From assembly GCA_013396635.1 (NCBI GenBank), contig WBMW01005484.1:186001-250000 (forward strand): a stretch of 64,000 bases of DNA, read 5' to 3'. This document shows, piece after piece, positions 36,401 to 49,900 of this stretch (positions are counted from its first letter, which is position 1; each line of letters begins with the position of its first letter). The notes beneath the pieces were generated by a model. That model was not told the DNA's origin. It made no database searches and saw nothing but the letters and a program-made list of their open reading frames with translations. This DNA comes from Penelope pileata (lineage: Eukaryota > Chordata > Aves > Galliformes > Cracidae). The position numbers and the translations under genes were made by a program.

Positions 36401-39400
36401 AGACAGACATGTAGTTCTTTTTAGATTAGATTTTTCCCCATTTAAGTGTTTTCAGGCATCTTTATTTATTTATTTTTGAGGGGGGCGTGGAGGGTCTGGC
36501 CACTGGTCTGACATACTCCTCTTCCATCATACTATTGCTAATCTGTTTGGGCTATTGATAACTCATTTCTTATTTGTCTATGTTTTTAGTCTTTCTAAGA
36601 AACCGTTCATTATTATGCACAGCAACTCTCCACACTACAGGATGGATTTGTTTGTAATTGAACCTGTTGGATAGAACAAGCATTAACACTAGTATTAGTA
36701 CTCACGTTTTGGTGTATGCTCACAAGCCATGAGTCATGAAAGATGTTTTAATTAACACACACATATCATTCCAATTTCAAGTGGCATGACTTTTGGGCAC
36801 CATGTCTCAGCTACTTGCTTTAGCTCAAGAATAAAATGAACAAAAATCCCCCATAAAACATCAGAACAGTAAAATTCTGGGCAATAAGAGAGAAGATCCA
36901 TTATTCCAGTTGAAGGTACCTTTGTTAACATTACGCTGGATCAGTCTGAGCTGATTTTTTAAAATCAAGCTGATTTTATATTCTTCTCCAGAATTCGTCT
37001 TAGAAGGATAAAAATGGACCATGAGCTCATGTTGCTTTACAAAATGGTGGTAACAGTTTTTTTTTTTTTCATAACTTTCAGTGTCTTTGTTGATTTGCAG
37101 AAATGCCAAAGGTGGAATACACGTGGGAGTCCCATCTTCCTCAGATTGCACCAGATTCTCATGTGATACATTCAAGTGTAGCACCTATTAGCAGAGCTGC
37201 TGTACAGCTCAAGGTATCAGAACATACCATGCTTAATTCCCTTGCATATTTTTGTATTTCCTTTAATGTTGTCTGAAATCCAAAAGTTTTGAAAGTATAA
37301 TGAATCTTACATTTATTCCCTTCAGCTTATTATTTTTTAAAATTTACTTTTTTCTCATAAATTAATGAGAAAAAAAGAGAGAAATAAAGTTCTATTGACA
37401 CTCTAAATCCTCAGAAGAGAATAAAAGGAAATATTTCCTTTTTTAAAAAAATATTTTTTATTTTTTTTTATTTACAACAATCTTGTAAACCAGAAAAATC
37501 AGTATAACTGTCTTTTTCTGTAATAATCAGCAACAGTGAAATATATGTATTTCCTTAGAAATAAATACTATTCTACAGATTTTATACTACTTAAAGAAGG
37601 GGTCTTGCATTTTTAAAAATCACTATTCTCCCAAGATACAGTTACAAGCTACTTCCTTTCTCTTTGGTTATTCATCATTATATATTCATGATTAAATTCC
37701 TTTGCAAATGGCTATATTAAGCTCATCTGCAATTATGCCTACTATGGCCTCTAGGTTCAACAGAGCGCTAAACATCAGACTGCCTGGTATTTCAGCTTGA
37801 CAGACTTTGAGTGGGGACAGGAACAATTCCAGAGATAGGTTCTCTGCAAAAAGTAGTTTGAATATGACCCCAGGTACTAGGGACCAGTACTAATGCTGGA
37901 GTAGAAGATGGTCCATTCTTCAAAGTATTTTTAAGTAAGTTGTCACATAAAATATAAAAAACAGAAGTAGATATACTGGACAGCACTTGAAGTAAAAAAA
38001 AATATTGAGCCTATACCAGTTCCATGGAGCTAGTGGTCTAACAACAAAAATACTGAAAAAATTTTCTAAATTTCAGGAGAAAAACAACATTTAGGATAAG
38101 TATTACATTAGTTATGAAGTCAAAGGAATAGTTAGGATTAAGTTTAACTACAACATTTGGCCTCTCTGACAAATTATTAAATCAGAAATATTTTCCTTTA
38201 GGTTCGCTATGCCACAGGGATGGGTACATACCTTCTGTTTGGACTGTGGAAGACTTAAAAGAGTGAGTGAAAAGAACAGTGTCCAATAAATCATCCTAAA
38301 TGAATACTTTTGCTGACTTTTTGGGAAAATCCTTTGGAATTTGTTTCCTCTAGTATTATATCTATATATGCATTTTAACATCAGGTATTCGATCAGAACA
38401 TTGCGATAATCTTTGTTTTTCAACACAAAGTATGCATGCTCTAATAAGAGGACTGAATAATTCACCTCATACCGACACTGAAAAGCATGTATGAAGGAGA
38501 ATTTGACTGCATATTCTTTTTGGATAGGAGATGAAAATCTTGGCCACCAGATGAATGCATATTCTAACACTATAGAGCACGTTACAATTTTTTTCTTATA
38601 AAAATACAGTTATTAACTGATGTGATCTTCTGTTTTGATTTTAATACTTTAAAAAATCTATGCTGTAATTCAGGAAATAAAAATAGCAAATATGTATGAG
38701 AAAAGGAAAAGTTTTACTTTTCAGCAAAACTACTAACTGGTTTATTTTTAGTTAATGCAAATAGATTTCAGATTCACCATATTTTTAATAGCAAAGAAAA
38801 CGACAGCACATTTAAATGCTTTTTTCCTTCATCTCAGACAAATCATTCCATATGCTGGATCTGATTTCTTGTTTTTGGAGCACGGAATTGTCTCATATGA
38901 TTTCAAGTGACTATAATCAACATATATGTGGAAAAAATACATTCAGTTCTTTGCAATTGCTTACTTTCGGGATTTTAAAACACTAAGTGTACAGGTGTAG
39001 AAAGTAATTTTTCTCAAGTAAGAAGGTTCATCTTTTTGATCTCTTTAAGCACAAGGAAAAATGATTTTAAAAATAGTTTTCATTCAAAGTCATACAACCT
39101 TCTAATATATATATCTGTTTAAAATGCTGCAGAACAGCAACAGTAGCTGTCATTTCCTGAGTAATGTGGCATTTAGAATGCCTTTAAAGAATATGTTGTG
39201 TGTACTTAAAAATACATTCACCAGTTAATCCTCTTTATAATTTTGTGATACTGTGTGAGTCTGGGCTTCAGATGAAGCTCAGCGAGCTAATGGTAGAAGC
39301 AGGCAAAATTTTCTGTTGTGTTTAATTTATTCCAGTCTAAACTGAATAGATAAGACAAACAAACAAATAATAATCTAAACAAAAGACTTTTCTAAATTCC

Positions 39401-42400
39401 TTGGAAGTCAGAAATCTTGAGAAAGTCTTACGTAAAAAAACGCTGATACACTGTTTTGGAAATGACTATGCTGCTTGATGGCATATTTGCTCACTGAAAT
39501 TGAAATTCCTGACAGTTGTACATTATTGCTATTTGCAGAGATAAATCTGACACAAACAGTGATATCAGTTAGCAGTGGCATACTGATTTCATTGATCATG
39601 AGGTTTGTAGCTCTGGTTAAAGCCCAGATCCATGGAAGACCAACAGAGACCTCTACCATAAGCATACATATCAGTGATGCTGGGACTTGGGCAACCTGAC
39701 TCTGGGAGAACTTGGACAGGCTGATCTGCCCTGACCAGATCTCTGGATCCTGACCTTGAAGCAATCTGTATGGGAATCCTTCCAAGGGCTGGAAACGCTG
39801 CAGTAATGAGAGGAGAGAGGGGATGTCAGGACCTTCCGATCTCTAACCTGACAGCTCGGAAGCTCTACTGGGAGCTGTGGCTGTCAGAAGCTTGGAAATG
39901 TGGCTTGGAAATGGGCAAACTAGCAGTATCATGCCTTTATCTTGGTGCAACTTTCCTGATAGGTCTACCTTAAAAGCTGGTATATTGAGGAATCTCAGGA
40001 ATGTGTGGAAAAACTGCCTTGCCTTGTATCATCATCTGTCAAACTGAAGATGTTTCTGACAAAACATGTCAGACTCAGTTACATTTTCCCATGAAATTAG
40101 CTTAATCAGAAAACAGCTAACCAGCTGTAGTTGTTATGCAAATTGAAAGACAGATTAGGGAATGGAAAAGCACCAAGGGCTAGTGAACAAATATAGTGTG
40201 TTGCATTACAGAACACTGCAATTCTCAACTCTTAGTGTGACAGTTTTGAAATTCTGAAGCTGTCTGAGTATGTAATTCTTATCTAAATGGATGGAAATGT
40301 TGAGTCTAAATCTTATAACTTATAGGATTCTGTGGTCCTGTTATAAATGCACGTGTTTGTAAACAATGGGAAGAACTTGCAATCTAAATCTACTTTAAAA
40401 ATGCCAGAATAATGAGACACAGATTCATCAGTCAGAAAAGAAGAAGAGGTATGGGTCTCCCAGGCCTAGTTGCTCCCAGAGAAATAGGAAAAGAAGAAAA
40501 GAACACAGAAAGAGATTTGACATAGCAACCACATCCTTAAATCCCTTCCTAGAAATGGCTGTACCAGCCAACACGTAGGAAACTAAGAGCTTGTAAAAGG
40601 ACCTTCTAGGAGCTCACCGACAGAGAGTTGAGTCAGGATGTGTGAGATTTGGCTTCAGTTCCTTCCTCTCCCATTGAAATTTCATCACCAATTTCCTAGG
40701 TGACTTCTGAGATATGGTTTAGTTTTCTCCAGTGTCTCCTGGTAAAACAATGACAGAATGAGCAAGAAAGCACAGCTTTCCAGATGGGTGGTGGGAGTAG
40801 TCACAGCCAGGATGGGAAACCTGGATTGCACTCAGTATGGAATAAAATATTGGCAGCAGTGAGAGAATTCACCTGAGTAACATGAAATTTAGGATATGGA
40901 ATGGATCTGTCTCCTGCACCTTATAGAATTGATAGCTTGATAAAAACAAGGGGAGGAGTTTACCAGTGAAAACTTGTGTTGATCTAACATACAGATTTTA
41001 AAAATTCTGAGCAGCGTGTGGTGGTGTCCTGAACATGCCTGCACAGCTGATTACACAGATAGTTCTGAAAGGAATGGTTGGGTCTTGTGGTTTGCTTCAG
41101 ATTCATATTTTTCTGTGCTGATGATGCTGTATCATCTGGGTTAGTTATCCCAATGACTTATTGCAAAATGTCCAAGCAAATGGTGTCTGCATCCAGAAAT
41201 GAGTTAATCTATTAGCAGACTTAACTCTGCATTGAATCTGTTGTTGAGATAGAACTATTGCAAAAGCGCCCAAGCTACTATTTAGAGATTAGCCTTCAAG
41301 ACACTTTCAGATATCAAATGTACAGGCTCTTTTGCACAGAGACACTTCATTTATCTGGAACAGAATAGAAGATGCTTACATTTGGAATGCTTTGAAAACT
41401 AACCCCAGTGTGTCTCATTATTTATTTCAGCATGTTGGGAAAGAGTCTATAGCACCAGGGGGTCAGAAAGAAGGTAGAGAAGAAAAAAGAGTAAGGAGGA
41501 AAAAATCTATTGCTAAATATTCTATACTTAAGTTGTGATTTTGTAGCCACAAATGTTCTTAGAAAACTAAGCAGTGGCTGGCAAAATTGAAAGTGATATC
41601 TAAGGTTAGTTAGGGCTTCATCGCACGTTTTTGTCTTACATGACCCATAAAAATTCACATGATTTAAAGCTAATGTACTCACATTTGACCGTTTTGATAG
41701 AGGCATGAATGTGATAATTGCTTACATAAACACTGTGCTGCATCTTACTCTCTTTGATCATGTTCACCTGTCGGCTGTGGTCCAACACAACAACCACAAA
41801 AGCTAGCTGAATGCCTGAGATAGATTGGCCTCACTGGAGCAAATACTGTTTTTACTTCCTTTCATTATCATGGGTGATAGCTATAGAGATGTCCCACCTT
41901 CTGTTCTGTCCTCTGTCTTTCTACAGAGGTATGAGTTCAGTTTCTGAAAGTATTATATCTCTGCTCTAGACAGTGTGAATACCCATCTGTTGTGAACTAC
42001 AAACTTGACCTGTTTACACAGATGAGCAAAAGCTGAGGCTTCTTAAGAGTCCTGAATGAGTTCTTACACTATTTCTTTAGAAATAGGAATAGTGTCTGGT
42101 GGCAGAGAACAACAAAACCATATTCAAGATGTGCTCATTTTCTGCATATGTCCCTGGAGTCCATTGCCCAAATACAATGAACAGTAATGTCTTTCTAAAA
42201 GCTTGTAAAACATTCATTTAATGTAATATTAATAGGATAGTTATGGCCTCCTAAAAGATTAAAAATTAAAATATGCATGTAGGGTGGTGAATACAAGAGA
42301 AATGTAAAAACTATGCAGTTCTTGACTTAAATTCTCATGACAAATCTAATTTAGATTTAGCTTAATGTAAAATTATTACAACTGAGGGAGAGTTACCACT

Positions 42401-42869
42401 AAAAATGAAATTTGTTATCCTAAAACACAATGTAGCAATACATCTATATACATTTTAAAAACCCCACAACTCATTTCAGTTGCATTTGCATATTTACATT
42501 CATATTTTCAAAAAGTTGCTGAGTTTTCTGAAATCATTGCTATATGAAAAATTGAGATCCATTTACAGTGGATCTAAAAATTGAAAAATTTGGTAATATT
42601 TAAAATCTGTCTATATATTAGAATTCCCTAGTGGGAATATATATCTATATATATATATTTGTATTTATGAAAGAGCTTGGTTCTGTTCTTAATTCTCCTG
42701 ATGAGAAGCAGGTGTGAGCTGAAAAAGCATACTGAACTTGATGAATATAACAATATGGACTGCACATTTTCAGCTTAAATTACAGCATTTTTAGACTGGA
42801 AAAGATCATGACAGATTGACGGTAAGAAATATAATGGTTCGGAGTGGAAACATACACCTCTTGTTTGTC
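33450..42869. other. Longest repeat-poor stretch, non-coding
   Basis: About 9.4 kb with no recognisable transposon. Open frames of 60-140 codons occur on both strands (the largest minus 38148-38570, minus 39408-39785, minus 36861-37184) but none shows a domain I recognise. A possible single exon at 37101-37213 is described in the findings. The block 34262-34560 is rich in homeodomain-type motifs (TAATTA, ATTA). AT-only runs occur near 37440-37470. No transcription unit can be drawn. Confidence 0.55.
42637..42660. repeat. (TA)n microsatellite
   Basis: Short TA-rich run with one C interruption, next to a small inverted repeat 'attccc-tagt-gggaat' at 42623-42638. Confidence 0.75.
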
Positions 42870-43480
42870 TTTCCTTTCAAGCAACTGGAGGTTGTAGGGC
42901 CACAGAATGTAATCAAGCTTTCTAGAAGAAAAACTAGGTACAGAAGGATCCAGACATACCTGTTCTTGATGTTTTTATTAGTAACTTGGTGGACAGAATG
43001 GAAAAAATTTGTATGAAATCTGCCCTTGACCATAGCTGGGGATAGTTGTGAGACCTTTACAGAATTAGGAATCAGAATATCCCAACAACAAGATAAATAA
43101 TGAGCTCAGATATAACAAACAATACCTCCAAGCAAGAACTGAAGGGACTTGAGCATTATAATACAGAGAAAAGAAGATTAGATAGAAACATGATAGAGGT
43201 TTTCAAGTATATAAAATGTTAGATGCAGGCAAATAATTTTTTTACAATGCCCAATGTTGAGTAGTACAAGATATAAAGGATACAAATCTATCTTAAGCAG
43301 TATGAAAAGCTTTCCAATGACAAGATAAGTAAAGGCTGGGCTGAATGAGAAGTCTGGGAATATTCTTCATTGCCTATTTTTAAGAACTTCCATCAGGAGT
43401 TTTGTAAGCATAGCTGGTCTCTCCTGGAGTAGAAGAATAGATCCCTTGGGGTCACTTCCAGTTTTGCACATATCTGAAAC
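42870..43480 (+). mobile_element. Ancient CR1-type LINE remnant
   Basis: A very diverged stretch that follows the CR1 layout on the plus strand. Around 42955-43010 it resembles the RT segment before the active site (a decayed 'F..N.L...ME' region). At 43150-43225 it reads like the C-terminal 'aga.gaagatta...aacatgatagaggttttcaagtat' stretch of older amniote CR1. Further right come 'tattttttaagaacttccatcagg'-like and 'cttggggtcacttccag' pieces near 43375-43465, corresponding to the 3' region. This subtype differs from the 'ttggaagggacc' copies elsewhere in the window and seems much older. No open frame remains. Boundaries are approximate and a repeat-library alignment would be needed for assignment. 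Confidence 0.55.
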
Positions 43481-43837
43481 TATTAGGAATAAAGACTAAC
43501 ACCAACGTTATGACACTACTTTAAAAGTCAAGCTAAAACATAACAAATCTTAGGTGTCTAAGGCTTTCATTTTTATATTTCCCTGTTCCCTTTGATATTT
43601 GCAAGTGATTACAGATGCATGAAAATTGAGGGGAAAAGCATTGCATGAATTGTGATAAAGTCCTGAGTGTTTGTCAGTCTGCATGAAGTGGAAAATTGCT
43701 GCACACACTGCAGCTTTAGGAAAAAAAATCCTTTTTACAATCATTCAATTGATTCACTTTGAGCAGAGAAATCATTTTCCAAGGAACGCTCTTGTTAGAA
43801 GAAATATCTGAACAAAAGTAAGGGAAAATAAAATCTA

Positions 43838-44380
43838 TATAGGTGTCTCCAAAAATAATGCCTCCTATTTGTTTCCATGGAAACTACAACAGACACAAAG
43901 AGCACAATAACACTATTTGAAAGAGCAAATTCTCAGCTACAAAACAATATTTTTCAACATAGTCATCACTATTAGCAGTGCTTTTTAACTAGTGATAAAC
44001 AAGAGCCTGCATGCTGTATTTGTAAATATATGCACCAGTGGAGGTGACCACTGTTGTTGTTACCACTGCTGAAACGCACCACGCACCCCTCACTGTGCTC
44101 ACATCCACTGTTTGGTCTCCAGAAATGTTCATCAAGTGTCAATGGGTACAATGTTTTCTGCATGGTGAAATTCAATTCCACACCTTTGCTTCATACACAC
44201 TTCCATGTCAGATGCCATTGTGTCAGACTGCCCCTCTGCTGCCATCTGTCACACGGCAACAAAATTTAATGGAATATTGGTGGGAAGGTTCAACCTCCAC
44301 TACCATACCACCAACATCTGCCTCTGATGTTGTTGGTCAACATAACAAAGTAGGAGGTATTACTTTCAGAACAGTTCTTG
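43838..44380 (-). mobile_element. Non-autonomous mariner-type transposon, complete
   Basis: A 543-bp minus-strand copy, flanked by TA at 43836-43837 and 44381-44382. The left end 'ccaaaaataatgcctcctat' and right end 'taggaggtattactttcag' form the inverted repeats. Inside, 'gaaactacaacagacacaaa' and 'cagactgcccctctgctgcc' match the copy at 10091-10656 base for base over long runs. It is ~20 bp shorter than the other complete copies because of small internal deletions. The antisense frames at plus 44038-44409 and the minus frame 43972-44181 fall within it; the latter keeps a mangled piece of the transposase DNA-binding region. Confidence 0.93.
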
Positions 44381-44763
44381 TAATTTGTCTCCTTTTAAAC
44401 CATTTATAAATACACACAAAAGTAAATGTTTAGCCATATTTCTTATGGATACAGAGAGAATCATGCCTTCTTGGTGCTTTTAGTTCCCCACTAGATAATT
44501 GCCACCACCTTTCTTTCTCTAAAGCAGATAGTTCCAGTGGTAGGAAGGTTGTTTAGTCTCCATAAGCAGTTACCAAAGAAACCCCTTGACAGAGCAACTC
44601 TACCCAGCAGAAGAATCTCTATCATCTCTACAAAAAGGAATATTTTCCTTTCAACTTCAAGTTTTGAGAGGGAAAAAAAATGTCATCCACTGCAGTATTT
44701 CATGTCTCTGGCACAAATAGTTCCCTGAATCAACAAATGCTGAAGGAGTGGGAGAGAAGCAAT

Positions 44764-44787
44764 GAATAAATAAATAAATAAATAAAT
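44764..44787. repeat. (AATA)n microsatellite
   Basis: About six perfect AATA units. Confidence 0.9.
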
Positions 44788-46363
44788 CATTGGTATTAAG
44801 TCACATATAGTGACTCTCTTTTTAACTTAAAAAGTGATTGGCCTGCAAGGAATGAACCCTGTGAACATAGATTAATTGACTGTGGAGGGGCCCAACATAC
44901 ATTGATAGTTTAGACATAGTTCAGACATATACAAAATGTTTCAATGAGGTATGGTACCAATAAAATCAGTGTTATTTTCATTTTAGGCAAGCAAATACAA
45001 CTTCTGAACTTACAAATGTTGTTTTCTGACTATTAAAAAAAAATCAACACAATTAATTTAGACATACATTTCTATTTTTACAGTTCTATCTTTATGGCGG
45101 AAGGGTGAGTTCAATAAATAAAGTTACTTTTGAATGATATGGGAGCACTCTATCTCTCTATCTATAGAATGCTTGCATTAAAAGGATGATTCATTTTATT
45201 CAAGTTTCTTTCCAAATACTTACCTACTAATAGGGCCTTCAATACTGTATCAACATTCAACTACTAATAACAAAACTTATTCTGACATCAACCCTTCTGA
45301 GATGGGGAGATTTTGGCCCCATTTTATGGAACAAGAATGATGATATAAGAAATGAAGGTTGTTTGAACAGGTCATTTATACAAGCTTACACAGTGTCTAG
45401 AAGAAAGCTGCATGTACGGTAATATATATACAGTACTAGAATCTAAAAAGACTACTGACAAATATGAGCAAAAATATTTACAACAATGGGAATGAATGTT
45501 ATAGTAACAAATGCAACTGGATTCTGACCAAAACAGCAATTAATACAAATTAGTAACATATTGTAATGCAAAAAGAGGGAATCAATGAAGTTCAAAGGAC
45601 AAGCAGTTTAAAATTAATCAGAAGTATTGTTTAACAATTTTAACGTCCAATCAGAGCAACTCAGTGTTGCAAGAAATAAACACAAAAAACTGAACAGGAT
45701 TTTGAAACTTACTATCTGGATAAAGAAAGACAGTTGTACTTGCAGAACTCAATATGTATGCACACTGTACTGCAAAAGCAAAAGAACTCCCTTGACAGAA
45801 TATTGGTAAAACCCACATCCCATACCTATACCACAAGGAACAGGCTGTTAGCAGTTTTCTGAAACTTGGACAACCTTTTGAAACTTGCTGAATACTGGAT
45901 GCCATGGTCTGTAACACAAGAGAATGGGACGGTTCTCTGGTGTGAACTAATACAGCTCTGACTTCCACTTGGTGGCAGTGCTCCCACCTTATAAGCTACA
46001 CCTAAATTCTACTGTTAATAAAGTAACCTTATTTATCAACCTTCTCAAGACCTATATTATAATGATTTAAAAAAAATGATTAAAGACATTTCTTTTTTTA
46101 AAAATTGAAACAGACATCATAATAAGATGACATTTATTGATGCATTTGGTGTGCAGTGTAATGGCACACTTGTTTCATTTCATATTATTGAAGATGTACA
46201 ATAAATAGGAATTACTATGAGAGTACTTGATTTGCAAGAAGAATTTTAATTTAAGTCCTAATATGTTCAAAATTTTATGTGTCTTGGCTTTATTGCTGGA
46301 TTTCCAGTAATACATCCTGGCATTTCAAATGGAGGGTTGCTGGAAATAAGAAACAAGTTAACA

Positions 46364-46396
46364 ATATAATATTTATATATTTATATATATATAGTA
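46364..46396. repeat. (TA)n/(TTTATA)n AT tract
   Basis: Thirty-odd bases of A and T only with TATATTTATATA structure. Confidence 0.85.
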
Positions 46397-46489
46397 TTTA
46401 TTCTTAATTTCAGGGTCCTATATGTTTTTGTTGTATTTATCGACGCTCTCAGTTGTTTTGTATTTCAAATACTACTAGTAAGTTGTGGA

Positions 46490-46970
46490 ATCATAGAATT
46501 GTTTGAGTTGGAAGGGATATTTAAAGGTCTTCTAGTCCACCTTCTCTACAAGGAATGGACAACTACAGCTAGATCAGGTTGCTTAGAGCCCCATCCAGCC
46601 TGACTTTGAATGTCTCCAGGGATGAGGCATTCACCACCTCTCTGGGTAATCTGTTTCAGTGTTTCACAACACTTAGCGTGAAAAACTTTTTCTTATATCC
46701 AGTCGAAATCCCCCCTCTTTTAGTTTGAAACCATTTCCCCTTGTCCTATCACAGCACACTCTGCTAAAGAGTCTGTCCATTTCTTTCTTGTAGCTCCCCT
46801 TTAGATACTGTAAGGCAGCTGTAAGGTCTACCCAGAGCCATCTCTTCAGGCTCAATAGCCCCAGCTCTCAACCTGTCCTCACAGGGGCAGTGTTCCACCC
46901 CTTGTGGGCCTTTCGTTGCCCTCCTCTGGCTGTGCTCCAGCAGGTCCCTATCTCTCATTTGTTGGTGTTA
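46490..46970 (-). mobile_element. CR1 LINE, 5'-truncated 3' end
   Basis: Begins with 'tcatagaatt' and 'tttgagttggaagggata', the inverted CR1 3' end, and runs through 'gctagatcaggttgcttag', 'gaatgtctccagggatgag', 'cctctctgggtaatctgttt' and into RT C-terminal coding sequence (minus frames 46673-46855 and 46764-46958, which read [20 protein letters not shown] and [14 protein letters not shown]). Cut off at 'cagcaggtccctatctctc'. It belongs to the same subtype as 21115-21956 but carries more indels. Confidence 0.95.
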
Positions 46971-49900
46971 TTTTTTTTCTTCTCCTGTTCACCTAGAAAA
47001 ACAAAACAACAATAGTAACAAGGTTTGCTTTGTGGCTAATGGAGCTGGCAAAAGAATGTTTGGAACAGGAAAATGCTGGTTAGGAGAGAACAGAGATTTC
47101 AGGACTCTTCAGCAGCTTCCTTAGCATTACTGCTAAGAGACTGAATATCTGTGCCCTCAAGAGACACAAGCAATGAAAATCTTACAATTACAGTGAATGC
47201 CTTTGCTGCCATGGGAATTTTTACATCATCTGTCATGCAAAACTAATTTCTCTCCTTCATACACAGGTTTTTGTAATGCTTCCCTAGCCTCTGCATTGCC
47301 AAAGAGTTCACTGGTGACTTTATTCTGACCTAGGTGGGAGCAACTGGGTCTCTTATGGCAAATGTTTAAAATGTGCATTTACTGCTAGAAGAATATAACT
47401 GTGTTTTCAGTACATGGACAGGTGAGTGTGCTACTGGCAAAGTCACCCCCCTAACATTAGTGGTCTAAGGTGTGCCTCCCTTTACAGCTAACTGCACTGT
47501 GTGACTTGCTCAACAGAAGTACAGAGAAAAGGCTCTCTTAGCTTAGTCTCTAAATTTTACACAGCTAAATTTAAAGATAATACCACTGTTAGCTTTCATC
47601 TCCATTAGCAAACCATACAAATTTTGCTTTTTTGACCACATTGACATTTTCTAGCAAGTATATAAAGCTGTTTCTGGCCTGCATGTTGTGTGTTATTAAA
47701 ATATCCAGTGTTCCTCCAGATATTTTTTGCAAACAAGGGCTGAAATTGCTAGTTTTAAAGATGAAGACTAAGTCTTTTGTCAGTGCTTTGTGTCATTTTT
47801 CAAAACTTTCAATACAACATCTAGTTGTTCTGCAATGTTTTAACAGCAAATACTACAAAGCAATCTTCAGTGCAACGAATATCTACTTTTGCGGCAGTTT
47901 TAATTTCATGATTAGATTGCTAGGAACATAATCTTTTAGAGAAATCCAGTTCTGGCTTCAACTATTTGGCGGTAAATGTGTCTTAACTGTAAGTGGCAAA
48001 CTGAAATGCTTTCTCAGAAAAATAAACATCATGAAGCATTGCATGACTCATAGGAGCAGAAACAGGATTTAGAACTCTTCACCTGTACAGTGATGTTATG
48101 GTTTCAAATGAGCAGCTGAAAGCTGTTTGGTGAAAATGATTTTGGACATCTTGATAGAGCTTTAACAATGATTTGAAGTAATTTAAAATGGCTGTGTTGT
48201 TGTTGCTGACACTGTTAGGGGGAAAAAAACATTATTTTGGCAGCTTCCCAACATGGAGAATAAAAGCCATTCCAGTACCCTTTTCTTCTGAGCCGATTCT
48301 GGTCAGAAGCCCTCATTGATCTATTCTACTCAGATTGTCTTTAATAACTGTGGGCCTGGCTTCATAGCACTTGATGAGCTTTATTTTTATCACATTGGTA
48401 AAAATACTGTCCTGCCAAACATGTCAACCTTTTTTGCTGTGGTATTTGTGAGCACTTCAGGAAAGGAATTGTTTTTACTCCTTTTCTAAAAAATTGTCTT
48501 GCAAGTTCCTACCCATAACCAATGTTTTTGAGTATTCTGTCACAAAAAAATACTTGCAAAAGACTTTAATCATCAATCAAAAGGTTTAAGCGTGATGCAA
48601 GAAAACCTAAATCATCATGTAGCCTTTTTGTTTTTGTAAGACTGTTAGTAGGTATAGGTAGCTATTGAAAAAGAGGTGCCTTATTTCCTCCTATTTCGAG
48701 CTGAATTATCTCTAAACTCAAGGTACACACTCTGAAACAAATTGTTCAACACAGAAAAGGCAGTATGTCACTACTGCAACCAATAAAGCACAGACTCTTG
48801 AAAAAGAGTGATGGTCAAAACTTTGGTATGACTATGGCAGATCAGGAGTAAAAGCAAAAGTCTCAGATTATGTTCTTACGTACACAAAATGCTGAAAACT
48901 TCTTTAAGATCTGGGAAAAATCAATCACAGTTTCCTACTGCTAAGCTATACTCTGTTTGTAGTTAAGGGGTAGGGGCAGCTTTTTCTGTGGGGACAGCTT
49001 TTTCAGTGGGGACAGCTTTTTCAATGAGCTATGTCTATCAAGAAGGGTCTGTTGTCTTCACATCACTTTTGATACTGTCTGAAATGCTCTATGCAGTCCA
49101 CATTCCTGCACCATAGGGTCCATGAGATGGTACCATGTGAATCACCAATTCTACCTGTAACAGTGATCAAGCCACAACTAATAAGCAGGGCTGAGAAAGT
49201 AGGTTTCTCTCCCTTTTATATCACCAGAAAAAATAAATAGAGGCAGATTTTTTTTCTTTTTCAAGGAAGGAAACTCTCCTGCAGTTTTAGTTTGTGGTAA
49301 TCTCTAAGGACTGAGAATAATTTATTTGTATTTCACTGAAAATATCTGCTCAGAAAAACACAGCCTGATTCCACCATTTTCACTAATCTTGCCAGAAGAC
49401 ATAAGTGGAACAGCTTGTTTCAAAAGCGATATCTCAATATAAGATAAGCTGGCAGATATTTCTGCTAAATATAATGTATGAATGTGTGACTTAGAGGCAC
49501 CACCTGGTTATTATGTCAAGACATATAAAACCATATACAGTAATGAAATAGATATCTACTTCTGAAGGGTACACAGAATTTCTACTCCAAACACTACCAC
49601 TAAATAACATTGATAAGCAGCCTGTAACAAATTCAGCATCTGCACAGTCAGGTTACAGAGGAAGTGAACCCCCTTTATGATGCCTGGTAATTTGAACGAG
49701 AAAAAAGATCTGCAGTTTGACTTAATTCTGGAAATGACAACAGGACATGTACTGCAACTACTGAAGAAATATAATGCTATCATCAGTATCAGCACAGCCT
49801 GCCTACACCATGTAGCTGTGGCCAATCTCCAGCGCTTCTGAGAAAGAGAAAACTGCTTTACAGAAATCAAACCATGCACTAAAGGCAGTTCCTGTCTAGC

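Larger units (their letters stand above)
44383..46489. other. Non-coding AT-rich stretch
   Basis: About 2.1 kb. Two microsatellites are listed separately. Frames plus 45627-45809 and minus 45651-45968 overlap on opposite strands and have no recognisable domain. Confidence 0.6.

Noticed and set aside
38148..38570. 140-codon minus-strand frame
   Set aside because: Rich in Phe, Tyr, Leu, Lys and Ser as expected from AT-rich DNA, no domain, no promoter or splice context. Length is within the chance range for this composition.
39408..39785. 125-codon minus-strand frame
   Set aside because: An opposite-strand frame (39475-39699) is open across the same DNA, no recognisable motif is present, and nothing supports transcription.
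48974..49026. CRISPR-like array
   Set aside because: Units are directly adjacent without unique spacers and the DNA is vertebrate; it is a minisatellite.
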